A stretch of 64,000 nt of DNA. Source: PMNU01 sp035479875. Lineage in GTDB: Bacteria; Patescibacteriota; Saccharimonadia; Saccharimonadales; UBA4665. Under the pieces are notes generated by a model. That model was given only the letters and a program-made list of their open reading frames with translations, was not told where the DNA came from and made no database searches. A program made the translations under genes and the position numbers. The DNA lies in contig DATIIH010000010.1 in NCBI GenBank assembly GCA_035479875.1, positions 7,650 through 71,649 on the forward strand, in the 5' to 3' direction. Positions within the stretch are counted from its first letter, which is position 1; every line of letters begins with the position of its first letter. Below are positions 16,398-25,571 of the stretch, one piece after another.

Positions 16398-16972
16398 GAC
16401 GATTTCTCCAGTTGGGCAATAACGACGAGCCTGTTTTTAGGCAGCCATAGTGGCGTGCAGGTGTAGAGCGTGAGCTGGGCGTTTTTGGTGGGAGCCTCGA
16501 TGGCGACATCGGTGGGCGGCACCGTCTCCGTGCTGGTAACTTTATATACATAGCGCTTGCCCTGCCAGAAAATACCGATTTCGTCGCCAACGTGTATCTT
16601 GTCGAGATAGTAAAAGATGCCGCGTGGGTTGGTGTAGGTAAAACGGTGGCCGGCGATAACGGTATTGCCACCTTTATCTGGCGTGCTGCCGTTCGGGCGG
16701 CGCCAGGGGCCGGTGCGCAGAGCGGCCAAGGTTGAGCCCTCATTAATTGGGGTATTGAGTAGCATGGAGGGGATCACGAGGCGGTTATCACTTGGCGTGG
16801 CCTGGATATTGCCGGCTGGCAAGTGCAGGTCGGCGCTCAGCTGCCGCAGGCGATCAGTGGTGTGCGCCTCAAACCAAAACAGCGCGGCCGGCATAAACGG
16901 CGCCACAATAATATAGGCACACACGGCCAAAGTAGCCACAAATAGCCCAGTATTGACGTGCTTAAGCTTCAC
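16394..16972 (-). CDS. Sortase (class E-like)
   Basis: 192 residues. A signal anchor (about 8-30) is followed by the sortase barrel with the catalytic triad visible: His109 in TVIAGHRF, Cys172 in LTLYTCTPLW and Arg181 in KNRLVVI. It cleaves a sorting motif of surface proteins and joins them to the envelope or to each other. No protein in this window ends in an LPxTG-like signal. The start is GTG at 16972, 6 nt after TATACT (16979-16984), so leaderless with its own promoter. Confidence 0.92.
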   Translation of the reverse strand: MKLKHVNTGLFVATLAVCAYIIVAPFMPAALFWFEAHTTDRLRQLSADLHLPAGNIQATPSDNRLVIPSMLLNTPINEGSTLAALRTGPWRRPNGSTPDKGGNTVIAGHRFTYTNPRGIFYYLDKIHVGDEIGIFWQGKRYVYKVTSTETVPPTDVAIEAPTKNAQLTLYTCTPLWLPKNRLVVIAQLEKSS

Positions 16973-16992
16973 GTAAGTAGTATAGCCGAGTT

Positions 16993-17514
16993 TTAGTCGG
17001 CTTGGTGCTGGGTAAAGTAGTTGATTTCGTTGACGATGTCGAGAAGAGCTTGAGCGCGGATCTTTTCGTCGCTAATTTGTTGGGCGGCGGCGTAGGCTTC
17101 TTTGATGAGGGCGGGATTGTCGGCGGCTTGGATCATCATCATGTTGGTGCGGAATTTTTCTTCTGGGGTTTGGTCGAGGTGGCCAACCAATGGGGATAGT
17201 TGCTGAAGAGCATTCTGCTTGATGTCGAGTAGTTCGTCGGCATTAGCGCTGCCGGACAACGGGTCATCGTGGCCGATGTTCATATTGCCACCTTCGGAAC
17301 CCGGAGCGGGTGGCGTATTGTCTGAAGGCATGCTTGTGCCGCTAAAGACGCTTGGTTGGTCTGCGGGTTGTGCGGGAGCCGGACTCGGTGCCGGTGCGTT
17401 AATTGGAGCGCCCATAGAGGGAACTGCGGGAGCCTGTTGCAGCATGCCGTCGGCCGGTTGGCTCGGGCTGCTGACCATCGGCGGGTTACCATTATCATCC
17501 TGTTGCCCAAACAT
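16993..17514 (-). CDS. Unknown protein with Pro/Ser-rich N-half
   Basis: 173 residues. The first ~95 are Pro, Ala, Ser and Gly-rich and likely disordered; the last ~75 form predicted helices (DELLDIKQNALQQLSPLVGH, then a helical TPEEKF...DIVNEIN). No signal peptide, no catalytic motif. Proteins of this pattern are common in CPR genomes, but I know of no function. GAGGGG precedes the ATG. It is divergent from the isomerase gene. Confidence 0.75.
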   Translation of the reverse strand: MFGQQDDNGNPPMVSSPSQPADGMLQQAPAVPSMGAPINAPAPSPAPAQPADQPSVFSGTSMPSDNTPPAPGSEGGNMNIGHDDPLSGSANADELLDIKQNALQQLSPLVGHLDQTPEEKFRTNMMMIQAADNPALIKEAYAAAQQISDEKIRAQALLDIVNEINYFTQHQAD

Positions 17515-17586
17515 AAAATCCCCTCACTTATTGCTATACTGATGATACCGATTTATAACGATAAGCACAAGAAGTATGGGGCGAAA

Positions 17587-18624
17587 ATGTTAGACGATCT
17601 TACATACATCCACAGCAAAGATGTAAACGACGCGCTCGGAGTAGTGGCCAAACAGGCGGCGCAGCTGACCTGGACATGCGAGCTGCAAAACGCGCCGGCG
17701 TTTGATCATGTATATAACGTGGTGTACGCCGGCATGGGTGGCTCGGCCCTGGCCGCGCAGCTGGCTATGACTTGGCCGGTTTTGGGCGAGCCATTTGAAA
17801 TTGTGCGCGGGTATGACATTCCGGCATACGTCGATCAGGATACTTTATTTATCGCTGCCAGTTATTCGGGTAATACCGAAGAGACGGTGAGTGCCCTGGA
17901 GCAAGCCGAAGCCAAAGGCGCGCAGATTGTGGTTATCGCCGGCGGCGGTAAACTCGAGCAAATGGCAGCCGAAAAGAACTTGCCGTACGTAAAACTGCCG
18001 CAGGCCGAACAGCCCCGCTACGCGGTCCTCGCCAATTACCGCGCGTTGATGACCATTTTTGAAAAAGCCGGCGTTGCGTCGGTAGAACAAGTTGACCCGG
18101 AGTTGGCACGGGCCAGCGCCTTCCTCGAAACGTCCATGGCCGCCTGGCTGCCCACAGTGCCCACCAAAGACAACCCGGCCAAGCAACTGGCTCAGGAACT
18201 GATGGGCAAATCGGTGGTAGTGTACGCCGGCCCCAAGATGTACCCGGCAGCTTACAAATGGAAGATCAGCGTTAACGAAAACGCTAAGCAAATTGCGTGG
18301 GTAGACCAACTGTCGGAGTTCAACCACAATGAGTTTATCGGCTGGAGCAAACAGCCGGTCGATAAGCCATACGCCGTTATCGACCTACGCAGCAATCTGG
18401 AGCACCCCCGCGTTCAAAAACGCTTTGAGGTTACTGCCCGTTTACTGTCCGGCATGCGCCCTGACCCGCACGTGGTGCAGGCCCAAGGCGACGACGTGCT
18501 GGAGCAGATGCTTTGGCTGGTAGCGTATGGCGACTTTGTGTCGATCTATCTGGCGCTGCTTAACGGTATCAACCCGGAGCCGGTCGACCTGGTAGAACGC
18601 TTTAAAAAAGCGCTCAACGAATAG
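17587..18624 (+). CDS. Bifunctional phosphoglucose/phosphomannose isomerase
   Basis: 345 residues, two SIS domains. GMGGSALAAQL and ASYSGNTEETVSALEQA are the sugar-phosphate loops of the archaeal/CPR-type PGI/PMI, and NEFIGW near residue 255 fits the C-terminal signature. It interconverts fructose-6-P with glucose-6-P and mannose-6-P. The frame stays open well upstream, but an extended -10 TGCTATACT (17532-17540) puts the transcript start near 17547 and the best start at 17587. Confidence 0.9.
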   Translation: MLDDLTYIHSKDVNDALGVVAKQAAQLTWTCELQNAPAFDHVYNVVYAGMGGSALAAQLAMTWPVLGEPFEIVRGYDIPAYVDQDTLFIAASYSGNTEETVSALEQAEAKGAQIVVIAGGGKLEQMAAEKNLPYVKLPQAEQPRYAVLANYRALMTIFEKAGVASVEQVDPELARASAFLETSMAAWLPTVPTKDNPAKQLAQELMGKSVVVYAGPKMYPAAYKWKISVNENAKQIAWVDQLSEFNHNEFIGWSKQPVDKPYAVIDLRSNLEHPRVQKRFEVTARLLSGMRPDPHVVQAQGDDVLEQMLWLVAYGDFVSIYLALLNGINPEPVDLVERFKKALNE

Positions 18625-18692
18625 CGATACAAGGGAAGAGGCCAAGAAGGGCAGCTGCTGCTAGCATACTGAGATTATGTTATTGTATGCAA

Positions 18693-19067
18693 ATGACTAA
18701 AATCCGTCCGTTTGGAGCTGTCCTTGAACCAGAAATGGTACTGGAATTATTTGCTGCAGCGCTTAGTGTGGCAGAAGAGCCACTTCCCGATGTTGCCAGG
18801 CGGAGTCCACTCGCCGCATATGGCATACTGCGCACCTACTTCCTGATGTGTGCCGACGAAGCCGATGAGGACGCTGGATGTGGGCACGCGGCCCGCCGTA
18901 AAGCACTCGAAGAACGCATGCCCATGCCGCCCACAGAAACTATGAGGATAACCCTATCCATGTGGGATGTACCAGATAGTCCGGAGTCTGAACCCCGCAC
19001 CATGGACAGGGTGGTACATGAGATATTGTCGTTCACCGTCGAACCGCCGACAGACCTATTCTCCTAA
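18693..19067 (+). CDS. Unknown small acidic protein
   Basis: 124 residues, soluble and acidic (clusters DEADEDAGCG and PDSPESEP). No family recognised. It lies alone between the isomerase and the two-component genes. TATTGT (18681-18686) ends 6 nt before the ATG at 18693, favouring this leaderless start over the ATG at 18687. Confidence 0.6.
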   Translation: MTKIRPFGAVLEPEMVLELFAAALSVAEEPLPDVARRSPLAAYGILRTYFLMCADEADEDAGCGHAARRKALEERMPMPPTETMRITLSMWDVPDSPESEPRTMDRVVHEILSFTVEPPTDLFS

Positions 19068-19146
19068 ATTGGCGCTTCGAGTATCCGCCTAACAAGTACA
19101 AAGTCTCTCCAGCAATATCTCAGATAGTCCGTACTATAATAAGGGC

Positions 19147-19803
19147 ATGAGAATACTGGTTGTTGAAGACGAAGACAAGATTGCACGCAGCCTCGAAAAG
19201 GGTTTGGGTGCCGAAGGTTACGTAGTCGATGTTGCCTCTGATAGCGATGGCGCCGAGGCACTCGTTGCAGCCAACGAGTATGATTTGGTTTTGCTCGACT
19301 GGATGATTCCCGGCCATCACGACGGCCCGGCATTAGTCCAGAATTGGCGCGCTCAAAGCCTGCAAGTGCCAATCTTAATGCTCACCGCGCGCGCCACCAT
19401 CGGCGACCGCGTGCAAGGTTTGGATGCCGGCGCCGACGATTATTTGTCCAAACCGTTCTCGTTTGACGAATTATTGGCCCGCGTCCGCGCGCTGCTACGC
19501 CGCCCACAAGCCCACAACGGCAATGTGTTCAATAGCGGCCCGTTGCAACTCGACATCGTGAGCAAGGAAGTTACCGTGGCCGAAATACCGGTGCATCTTA
19601 CCGCCAAAGAGTTCCAGATGTTGGAGTATTTGTTGCGCCACAAGGGCGAAGTAGTAAGTAAAGACCAACTGCTCGACCACGTCTGGGCCGACGAAGCCCG
19701 CGTGCAGCACAACACCATTGAGACGTTTGTGGCCAATGTGCGCAAAAAGATTGGCGACGCCGTAATCCTGACCGTGCGCGGCCACGGGTACAAGGTGGCA
19801 TAA
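19147..19803 (+). CDS. OmpR-family response regulator
   Basis: 218 residues. The receiver domain has the acidic pocket E7/D8, phospho-acceptor Asp51 in LLDWMIPG, Thr80 and Lys102. The C-terminal winged helix (about 125-218) carries LTAKEFQMLEYLLRHKGEVV and the final RGHGYKV. It is followed after 4 nt by its histidine kinase. TATAAT (19135-19140) ends 6 nt before the ATG, so the operon starts leaderless. Confidence 0.95.
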   Translation: MRILVVEDEDKIARSLEKGLGAEGYVVDVASDSDGAEALVAANEYDLVLLDWMIPGHHDGPALVQNWRAQSLQVPILMLTARATIGDRVQGLDAGADDYLSKPFSFDELLARVRALLRRPQAHNGNVFNSGPLQLDIVSKEVTVAEIPVHLTAKEFQMLEYLLRHKGEVVSKDQLLDHVWADEARVQHNTIETFVANVRKKIGDAVILTVRGHGYKVA

Positions 19804-19807
19804 ACTA

Positions 19808-20830
19808 ATGTTCAAATCTGCCCGCGTTAAGCTCACGCTGTTTTATCTGGCGATTCTGGTAGCCTTCTGTTTGACGCTGACGTTCAGCTTCCGCGTTTTG
19901 TTTGAACACGAGTACATGCGTTCTAATACCGCGCAACGCGGCGAGGTGCGCCAACTCTTTGTTAAAGGCTACAATTTTGGTTTTGGCGTGCCGCAGCCGT
20001 ACGTCACCTTTAACGACGCCCAGGATGATGAGGCGTCGTTGGTCCGCTCCCACCTAAATCACGAGTTGCTAGCCATCAACCTGGCGGCACTGGCGATTGG
20101 CGGCATACTAGCGTACTGGTTTGCTGGGCGCACGTTGGATCCCATCGAGGCCGCACACCGTGCCCAAGCCCGTTTTGCCGCTGATGCTAGCCATGAATTG
20201 CGTACGCCACTTACCAATCTCAAGCTCGAAAACGAGGTGTTCTTGCGCCAAAAGCACTTTAGCGAGCCCGAAGCGCGAGAACTTATTACCAGCAACCTCG
20301 AAGAAGTGCAGCGACTGGAAGACCTGTCGGCCAACTTGTTGGCACTCACGCAATATGGCAGCACGCCGCTCAAGTTTACTTCGTTTGAGGTGCGCAAGAT
20401 TGTAGACGGTGCGCTCAAGCACGTGCACAAATTGGCCGAGGCTAAGCGGGTGGGCTTTAAGAATGAGGTTGCCGAGCAAACCATCTTTGGCAACCACGAC
20501 AGTCTTGAACAACTACTGGCTATTTTGCTCGACAACGCCATTAAATATGGACCTGCAAAGGGCACGGTGACAATCGGCGGCAAGCTAGAAGACGGCCACT
20601 ACTTGCTGTGGGTGCAAGACGAAGGGCTAGGCGTTAGTGCCCACGATCTGCCGCACATTTTTGACCGCCTGTATCGCGGCGACAAAGCTCGCTCTTCTAA
20701 GATCGGTGGTTACGGCTTGGGTCTGAGCCTGGCCAGGGCTATCGCTACTGCTAACAATGCCGATATCCGCGCCGAAAACACGCCGCACGCCGGCGCCTGT
20801 CTGATTGTTCGTCTGCCCATAGCTAAGTAA
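19808..20830 (+). CDS. Sensor histidine kinase
   Basis: 340 residues. Two transmembrane helices (about 9-31 and 88-105) flank a sensor loop of only ~55 residues. The HisKA domain has the phospho-acceptor His129 in DASHELRTPL; the ATPase part has LLDNAIKYG (N box), VQDEGLGV (G1), FDRLYRGD (F box) and GGYGLGLSL (G2). The HAMP region is reduced to a short linker, so the signal passes almost directly to the dimer helix. The ligand is unknown; the cognate regulator is the gene just upstream. Confidence 0.94.
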   Translation: MFKSARVKLTLFYLAILVAFCLTLTFSFRVLFEHEYMRSNTAQRGEVRQLFVKGYNFGFGVPQPYVTFNDAQDDEASLVRSHLNHELLAINLAALAIGGILAYWFAGRTLDPIEAAHRAQARFAADASHELRTPLTNLKLENEVFLRQKHFSEPEARELITSNLEEVQRLEDLSANLLALTQYGSTPLKFTSFEVRKIVDGALKHVHKLAEAKRVGFKNEVAEQTIFGNHDSLEQLLAILLDNAIKYGPAKGTVTIGGKLEDGHYLLWVQDEGLGVSAHDLPHIFDRLYRGDKARSSKIGGYGLGLSLARAIATANNADIRAENTPHAGACLIVRLPIAK

Positions 20831-20858
20831 GCGAACGAACTTGATATAATAAACCAGT

Positions 20859-21548
20859 ATGCGGTGGTACGTATCGATGCGAGCGCGGCTTGGCCTGGCG
20901 TTGCTTGCTGCAAGTTTGGCCGGAGTGGGTCTGTTTTTTGTGGACGCGCTGCGCAACCACAACTTGAACTTTGTGTATCTTATTTGGAACCTGTTCTTGG
21001 GCTGGCTGCCGCTGGTATTTGCCCTATGGTTGGAGCGCATTTTGCGCCGCAAACTGTGGTCGAGCTGGCAGGCAATTGGCGTAACCTTGCTCTGGCTGGC
21101 CTTTTTGCCCAATAGTTTTTATATCATTACCGACTATATCCACTTGCAGGACTATCTGCGCGTGGATCCGGTATTCGACATTATTGTGTTCAGTGAGTTT
21201 ATACTCACCGGTTTTACGCTTGGCCTCTTGAGCTTGTATTTGGTACACCAGCAATTGCGCCAGCGGCTGCGCGGTCGCAGCAGTACATGGATGCTCGCGC
21301 TAGTCATCTTTAGTACCAGTTTTGCAATTTACATTGGCCGCGATCTGCGTTGGAACACCTGGGATGTATTACTCAATCCGGCCAGTTTGTTGTTCGACAT
21401 CTCCGACCGCCTGCTGCACCCCTGGGAGCACCCGGAAATGTTTACATCTACCCTTGGCTTTTTTGTGCTCATTAGTACCATGTACGCTGTAGCCTGGCAC
21501 GCCTCACACGCCGCAAAGCGTCAACCTCACGTCAAACTCGGCGAGTAG
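20859..21548 (+). CDS. DUF1361 integral membrane protein
   Basis: 229 residues with about six hydrophobic segments. The stretches NLFLGWLPLVFALWL and LWLAFLPNSFYIITDYIHL are the hallmark of the DUF1361 family, found in Firmicutes and CPR; its biochemical role is unknown to me. TATAAT (20845-20850) ends 8 nt before the ATG, so leaderless. Confidence 0.88.
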   Translation: MRWYVSMRARLGLALLAASLAGVGLFFVDALRNHNLNFVYLIWNLFLGWLPLVFALWLERILRRKLWSSWQAIGVTLLWLAFLPNSFYIITDYIHLQDYLRVDPVFDIIVFSEFILTGFTLGLLSLYLVHQQLRQRLRGRSSTWMLALVIFSTSFAIYIGRDLRWNTWDVLLNPASLLFDISDRLLHPWEHPEMFTSTLGFFVLISTMYAVAWHASHAAKRQPHVKLGE

Positions 21549-21575
21549 GCCTACCTCTGGTATACTAGAGGCAAT

Positions 21576-23246
21576 ATGCAAGAGCTAGACGCAGTACTCA
21601 CCAGCCTGGTGCACGAAGTTTTTGGTCGCGACGAAGCGCCAGAGCTCGCGCGTCCCGATGAACAATTTGGCGATTACGCTACCAACGTAGCGCTCCGCCT
21701 AGCTAAGCCGCTCGGTAAAAATCCGCGTGAGGTGGCCGACGAGCTGGCCGCCAAGCTGCGCGAGACGCTGGGCGCCAAAGCAAAAGATGTAGCCGTAGCC
21801 GGCCCGGGCTTTATTAACGTCACCCTCAGCGATGCGGCGTTGGCAGCACACGCCCAGCAAGCCCCAAACCTTAAGCCGCAAACGTATCAAGGGCAGGTGG
21901 TAGTTGCCGAATATTCCGACCCCAGTGCGTTTAAGGTTTTGCATGCCGGGCATCTATACACCAGCGTGGTGGGCGACGCTGTGGCTAATCTTGTAGAGGC
22001 GGCGGGCGGTGAGGTGCACCGCGTGAACTTTGGCGGTGACGTAGGGCTACATGTTGGTAAGACGATGTGGGCCATCATGCAGGTGCTTGGCGGCGAAAAT
22101 CCCGACAAGCTGAACGACGTGCCTCAAGATCGGCATGCCGACTGGATGGCCGAGTGTTACGTAAAGGGCGAGCAAGCTTATGGCGACAATGAGACGGCTA
22201 AGGCCGAGATCGTCGAGATTAATAAGCGTGTATACCAGGTTCACGCCGAAAACGACCACGATTCACCATTCGCACGCATCTATTGGACCTGCTGGAAATG
22301 GAGCTACGACTATTTTGACGCTTTTTACGCCCGCATAGGTAGCCATTTTGAAAAGTATTATCCCGAGAGCGTCACGATTCCAGTGGGCCTCAAGACCGTG
22401 CGCGAACAACTCGCCAAAGGCGTGTACCAAGAGAGTGATGGCGCCATTGTGTTCAAGGGCGAGCCGTTTGGTTTGCACACCCGAGTGTTCATAAATTCCC
22501 AAGGGCTGCCAACCTACGAGGCCAAAGATGTTGGGCTTATCATGATGAAGTGGGACGAATACCACTTCGACCGCTCAATTATCATTACCGACAATGCCCA
22601 GGCTCAATATATGGAAGTCGTGGTTAAGAGCGTCGAGCAATTTGCGCCGGAACTCGCCCAGCATACCACGCACCTCACCCATGGCCGTGTAAAATTGGCG
22701 GGCGGCGTAAAAATGAGTTCACGCAAGGGCAATATTGTACGCGCTGTTGACGTACTCGCTGCAGCCAATGAGGCGAACAAAAAGGCTGGACATGACGACG
22801 AAGCGTCGGCGCTCAGCGCTGTTAAATACGCGTTTACTAAAACGCGTATCGGCAGCGACATTATCTATGATCCCGAAGAATCGGTGAGTCTAGAAGGCAA
22901 CAGCGGCCCGTACTTGCAGTACGCCCACGCGCGGGCGCGCAGCATCATCAATAAAGCTGGGCATGCTGGCGGCGAACTAGGCGATTTGGACACGAATGAG
23001 CGCAGCCTAGCGCGCAAAATAAGCGAGTACCCCGAGGTAATCCAGCGCGCCGTCGACGAGCTGATGCCTCACCATGTGTGCACCTACTTATATGAACTAG
23101 CCCAAACGTTTAACCGGTTTTACGAGCTCGCCAAAGTAGTGGGCAACCCGCGCGAAGCCACGCGGCTCAAGCTCGTGGAGCTGTACGCCGACGTCCTCAA
23201 AAACGGCCTTTCCCTCCTTGGAATCGCTGCTCCCGAAAAATTGTAG
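21576..23246 (+). CDS. argS: Arginyl-tRNA synthetase
   Basis: 556 residues, class I synthetase. The N-terminal Add1 domain (about 1-100) binds the tRNA D-loop, HAGH (in FKVLHAGHLY) is the HIGH motif, and KMSSRKGN stands in the KMSKS position. The C-terminal DALR-type helical domain recognises the anticodon. TATACT (21561-21566) ends 9 nt before the ATG. The matching tRNA-Arg(GCG) is at 1291. Confidence 0.97.
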   Translation: MQELDAVLTSLVHEVFGRDEAPELARPDEQFGDYATNVALRLAKPLGKNPREVADELAAKLRETLGAKAKDVAVAGPGFINVTLSDAALAAHAQQAPNLKPQTYQGQVVVAEYSDPSAFKVLHAGHLYTSVVGDAVANLVEAAGGEVHRVNFGGDVGLHVGKTMWAIMQVLGGENPDKLNDVPQDRHADWMAECYVKGEQAYGDNETAKAEIVEINKRVYQVHAENDHDSPFARIYWTCWKWSYDYFDAFYARIGSHFEKYYPESVTIPVGLKTVREQLAKGVYQESDGAIVFKGEPFGLHTRVFINSQGLPTYEAKDVGLIMMKWDEYHFDRSIIITDNAQAQYMEVVVKSVEQFAPELAQHTTHLTHGRVKLAGGVKMSSRKGNIVRAVDVLAAANEANKKAGHDDEASALSAVKYAFTKTRIGSDIIYDPEESVSLEGNSGPYLQYAHARARSIINKAGHAGGELGDLDTNERSLARKISEYPEVIQRAVDELMPHHVCTYLYELAQTFNRFYELAKVVGNPREATRLKLVELYADVLKNGLSLLGIAAPEKL

Positions 23247-23296
23247 AGACTTGAAGTAGGCTGTTGTTAGATGCCACCAGTGGTACAATGAACCAT

Positions 23297-23755
23297 ATGG
23301 CACAAAAGCACCACAAGAGTACATTCGATCCAGAAGCAAACCAAGAACGCGAAGTTAAAGAAGTGGCCACCAAGCTGCGGCACCTCGGCCCCGTGGCTAA
23401 GGCTGAGGTCGTGAACGACGTTATGACGCACCAACTCGGCAAGCATGTGGCCGGTTTTACTAATTTTTTGCGCGACCAAAGCGTGATTGGTATTGGTATT
23501 GGTTTGGTGCTCGGCACCCAGGTTAAGGCCGTGGTGGATCAAATTATGCAAAGCTTTGTAAACCCGCTGACGCGGTTACTGCCCGGCGAGCACACATTGT
23601 CTGCACAGATTGTCCATGTACATTGGAACGGCCGTTCGGCCGACGTTGGCTGGGGCGCAATTGTATACTCGCTGTTTACCCTGATTGTGGTACTTATCTT
23701 GGTATACGCCATCTTTAAGATGCTCAAACTCGACCGCTTTGCAAAGAAAAAATAG
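23297..23755 (+). CDS. mscL: MscL-like mechanosensitive channel
   Basis: 152 residues. After a charged 45-residue N-terminus come the two MscL transmembrane helices: GFTNFLRDQSVIGIGIGLVL (with the family's conserved N-terminal helix-TM1 entry) and a second around 115-138, then a basic end KLDRFAKKK. It releases solutes on hypo-osmotic shock. The N-terminal extension is longer than in E. coli MscL. TACAAT (23284-23289) ends 7 nt before the ATG at 23297; upstream ATGs at 23264 and 23288 lie before or inside the promoter. Confidence 0.82.
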   Translation: MAQKHHKSTFDPEANQEREVKEVATKLRHLGPVAKAEVVNDVMTHQLGKHVAGFTNFLRDQSVIGIGIGLVLGTQVKAVVDQIMQSFVNPLTRLLPGEHTLSAQIVHVHWNGRSADVGWGAIVYSLFTLIVVLILVYAIFKMLKLDRFAKKK

Positions 23756-23764
23756 GGGGGCCTT

Positions 23765-24163
23765 ATGGCTGACGCAGTCAATATGACCGACGACGACTGG
23801 AAAAAGAAGCTCACGCCGGAGCAATTCCACGTGCTGCGCGAAAAGGGTACTGAGGCGCCGTTTACGGGAAAGCTTTTATATAACGAAGAGCAGGGTAGTT
23901 ATACCTGCGCAGCTTGTGGCAACGTGTTGTTCGATTCTGGCACTAAATTTGAGGCCGAATGCGGCTGGCCGAGTTTTTATGATGCCCGCAAGGGTTCTGT
24001 AGTGCTTACACCTGACGATGCCCTCGGCATGCACCGTGTTGAGGCGACTTGCGCAGTGTGTGGCGGGCATCTAGGGCACGTCTTTGACGATGCCCCAGAC
24101 CAACCTACCGGACAACGCTTTTGCATCAACTCCGCTGCGCTGCAATTCATGCCCAAGAAGTAA
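23765..24163 (+). CDS. msrB: Peptide-methionine (R)-S-oxide reductase MsrB
   Basis: 132 residues. Both zinc-binding CxxC pairs (CAACGN, CAVCGG), CGWPSFY and the catalytic Cys in GQRFCINSAAL are present. It reduces methionine-R-sulfoxide in proteins, using thioredoxin. It lies 9 nt after mscL with AGGGGG before the ATG, so it is second in that operon. Confidence 0.97.
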   Translation: MADAVNMTDDDWKKKLTPEQFHVLREKGTEAPFTGKLLYNEEQGSYTCAACGNVLFDSGTKFEAECGWPSFYDARKGSVVLTPDDALGMHRVEATCAVCGGHLGHVFDDAPDQPTGQRFCINSAALQFMPKK

Positions 24164-24191
24164 CTTTTTCGCGGATGCTATACTGAGGCCT

Positions 24192-24740
24192 ATGGATATC
24201 GACAAAAACAAGCTGCCAACTAAAATTTTATGGGTGGACCTCGAAATGACGGGCCTCGATTCGGCCAAAGACCGGATTTTGGAAGTCTCGGTACTCATCA
24301 CCGATTTTACCTTTAAAGAGTTAGCCAGCTACGCAGCGGTTATTAAACAGTCCGATGATGTGCTTAATAGTATGAACGAGTGGGCCACCTCGCAACACGC
24401 GGGCAATGGCCTCACCGAGCGCGTGCGCACCGAAGGCCGCCCGGAAGCCGACATCCAGCGCGAGCTCGTAGAACTTATTAAACAGCAATTTGGCAGCGAG
24501 CCCGCTGTACTCGGCGGCAATTCCATTCATAGCGACCGCGGTTTTATCCGTCAGTGGTGGCCGGACGTCTACGCGCTGCTCCACTATCGTATGCTCGACG
24601 TCACCGCTTTTAAGGTTGTGATGCAGGGCAAATATGGCCAGGAATACCAAAAAGCCGACACGCACCGCGCCAGCGACGACGTCCGCGCCTCGATTGCCGA
24701 GCTGCAATATTATCTCGATTATCTTCACGCCCACGCCTAG
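24192..24740 (+). CDS. orn: Oligoribonuclease
   Basis: 182 residues, DEDDh 3'-5' exonuclease. The acidic residues sit in WVDLEMTGLD (DxE), HSDRGFI and HRASDDV. It degrades the 2-5 nt leftovers of mRNA decay and so complements the PNPase and RNase J genes of this window. The frame is open further upstream inside msrB, but TATACT (24179-24184) ends 7 nt before the ATG at 24192, which also matches the family N-terminus. Confidence 0.96.
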   Translation: MDIDKNKLPTKILWVDLEMTGLDSAKDRILEVSVLITDFTFKELASYAAVIKQSDDVLNSMNEWATSQHAGNGLTERVRTEGRPEADIQRELVELIKQQFGSEPAVLGGNSIHSDRGFIRQWWPDVYALLHYRMLDVTAFKVVMQGKYGQEYQKADTHRASDDVRASIAELQYYLDYLHAHA

Positions 24741-24745
24741 GCGGC

Positions 24746-24774
24746 TTGCCACGAAGTAACAGATAAGGTATAAT
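24746..24774 (+). promoter_or_regulatory. Promoter of HAD-like gene 24801
   Basis: TTGCCA (24746-24751), 17 bp, TATAAT (24769-24774). It leaves about 20 nt of leader without a Shine-Dalgarno site. Confidence 0.75.
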
Positions 24775-24800
24775 CTAATATTGTTATTGGATTTGCAAAT

Positions 24801-25241
24801 ATGCGTGCGGTAATTTTTGATCTAGACCATACTTTGTTCGGCGCCGACGGCGTGCTACACGACGGCACCGCCGAACTTTTGGTAATTTTGCGCCGTCTGG
24901 GCGTAAAAGTTGCCGGCCTCAGCAGCGCCGACCACCGCGTGCTAGTTCGGCTGGATGAAGCCGGCATTCGAGACCACTTCGATCATGTGTTGTGCGCCGA
25001 CCAAACGTTAGAACCCAAAGGCATGAGCGGCCTGCATCACCTGCTAGCTAACCTCGAAGTCGAGGCCGAAAACGCCATCATGGTTAGCCGCGCTCACGCC
25101 GACATCTTGCTCGCCAAAGAGGCACAGCTCGCCAAAGCGATCGGTATTACTCCTCATTTGCATGACTCGGCCCCGCTTAAAGACGCTGGCGCTGATCACA
25201 TTATCGAAAATATTCCGAGCGTCTTAGACGTGCTAGAGTAG
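24801..25241 (+). CDS. Small HAD-superfamily hydrolase
   Basis: 146 residues, a cap-less HAD. Motif I is VIFDLDHTLFG (Asp7, Asp9), motif II the Ser of GLSSAD, and the motif III Lys lies in LEPKGMSG. Motif IV, normally DD/GDxxxD, reads MVSRAHADILLAK, so one metal-binding acid is doubtful. Substrate unknown. It is followed after 4 nt by the MmcQ/YjbR-like gene. Confidence 0.8.
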   Translation: MRAVIFDLDHTLFGADGVLHDGTAELLVILRRLGVKVAGLSSADHRVLVRLDEAGIRDHFDHVLCADQTLEPKGMSGLHHLLANLEVEAENAIMVSRAHADILLAKEAQLAKAIGITPHLHDSAPLKDAGADHIIENIPSVLDVLE

Positions 25242-25245
25242 GATT

Positions 25246-25569
25246 ATGATCACACACCAAGAAGTTGAAGCCTACCTTTTGGGCATGCCCAACGCCACAC
25301 TAGACTATCCGTTTGGTGAAGGCGTGGCCGTATATAAAGTGCACGACAAAATGTTCGCATTGGTAAAAGAAGGCGGCACACCGGTACAGCTCAGTCTAAA
25401 GTGTGACCCGCTGCTGGCTACTACGCTGCGCGAAAAATATGAGAGCGTGATGCCCGGCTATCACCTCAACAAAAAGCACTGGAACACGCTGCTGCTCAGC
25501 GGTCAGCTGAGTTGGGAAGAAGTGCAAGACTTCATTCGGCTCTCATATAATTTGGTAGCGGGCGTATAG
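25246..25569 (+). CDS. MmcQ/YjbR family protein
   Basis: 107 residues. The family pattern is visible: DYPFGEGVAVYKVHDKMFAL, LSLKCDP near the middle, the conserved PGYHLNKKHWNTL and a closing helix EVQDFIRLSYNLV. CyaY-like fold, described as DNA-binding-like; the physiological role is uncertain. GTAGGA precedes the ATG. Confidence 0.9.
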   Translation: MITHQEVEAYLLGMPNATLDYPFGEGVAVYKVHDKMFALVKEGGTPVQLSLKCDPLLATTLREKYESVMPGYHLNKKHWNTLLLSGQLSWEEVQDFIRLSYNLVAGV

Positions 25570-25571
25570 CC

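Noticed and set aside
17356..17586. N-terminal extension of the isomerase
   Set aside because: It overlaps the divergent gene and the promoter; family homology begins after 17587.
24084..24191. Upstream extension of orn
   Set aside because: It lies inside msrB in another frame and precedes the -10 at 24179.
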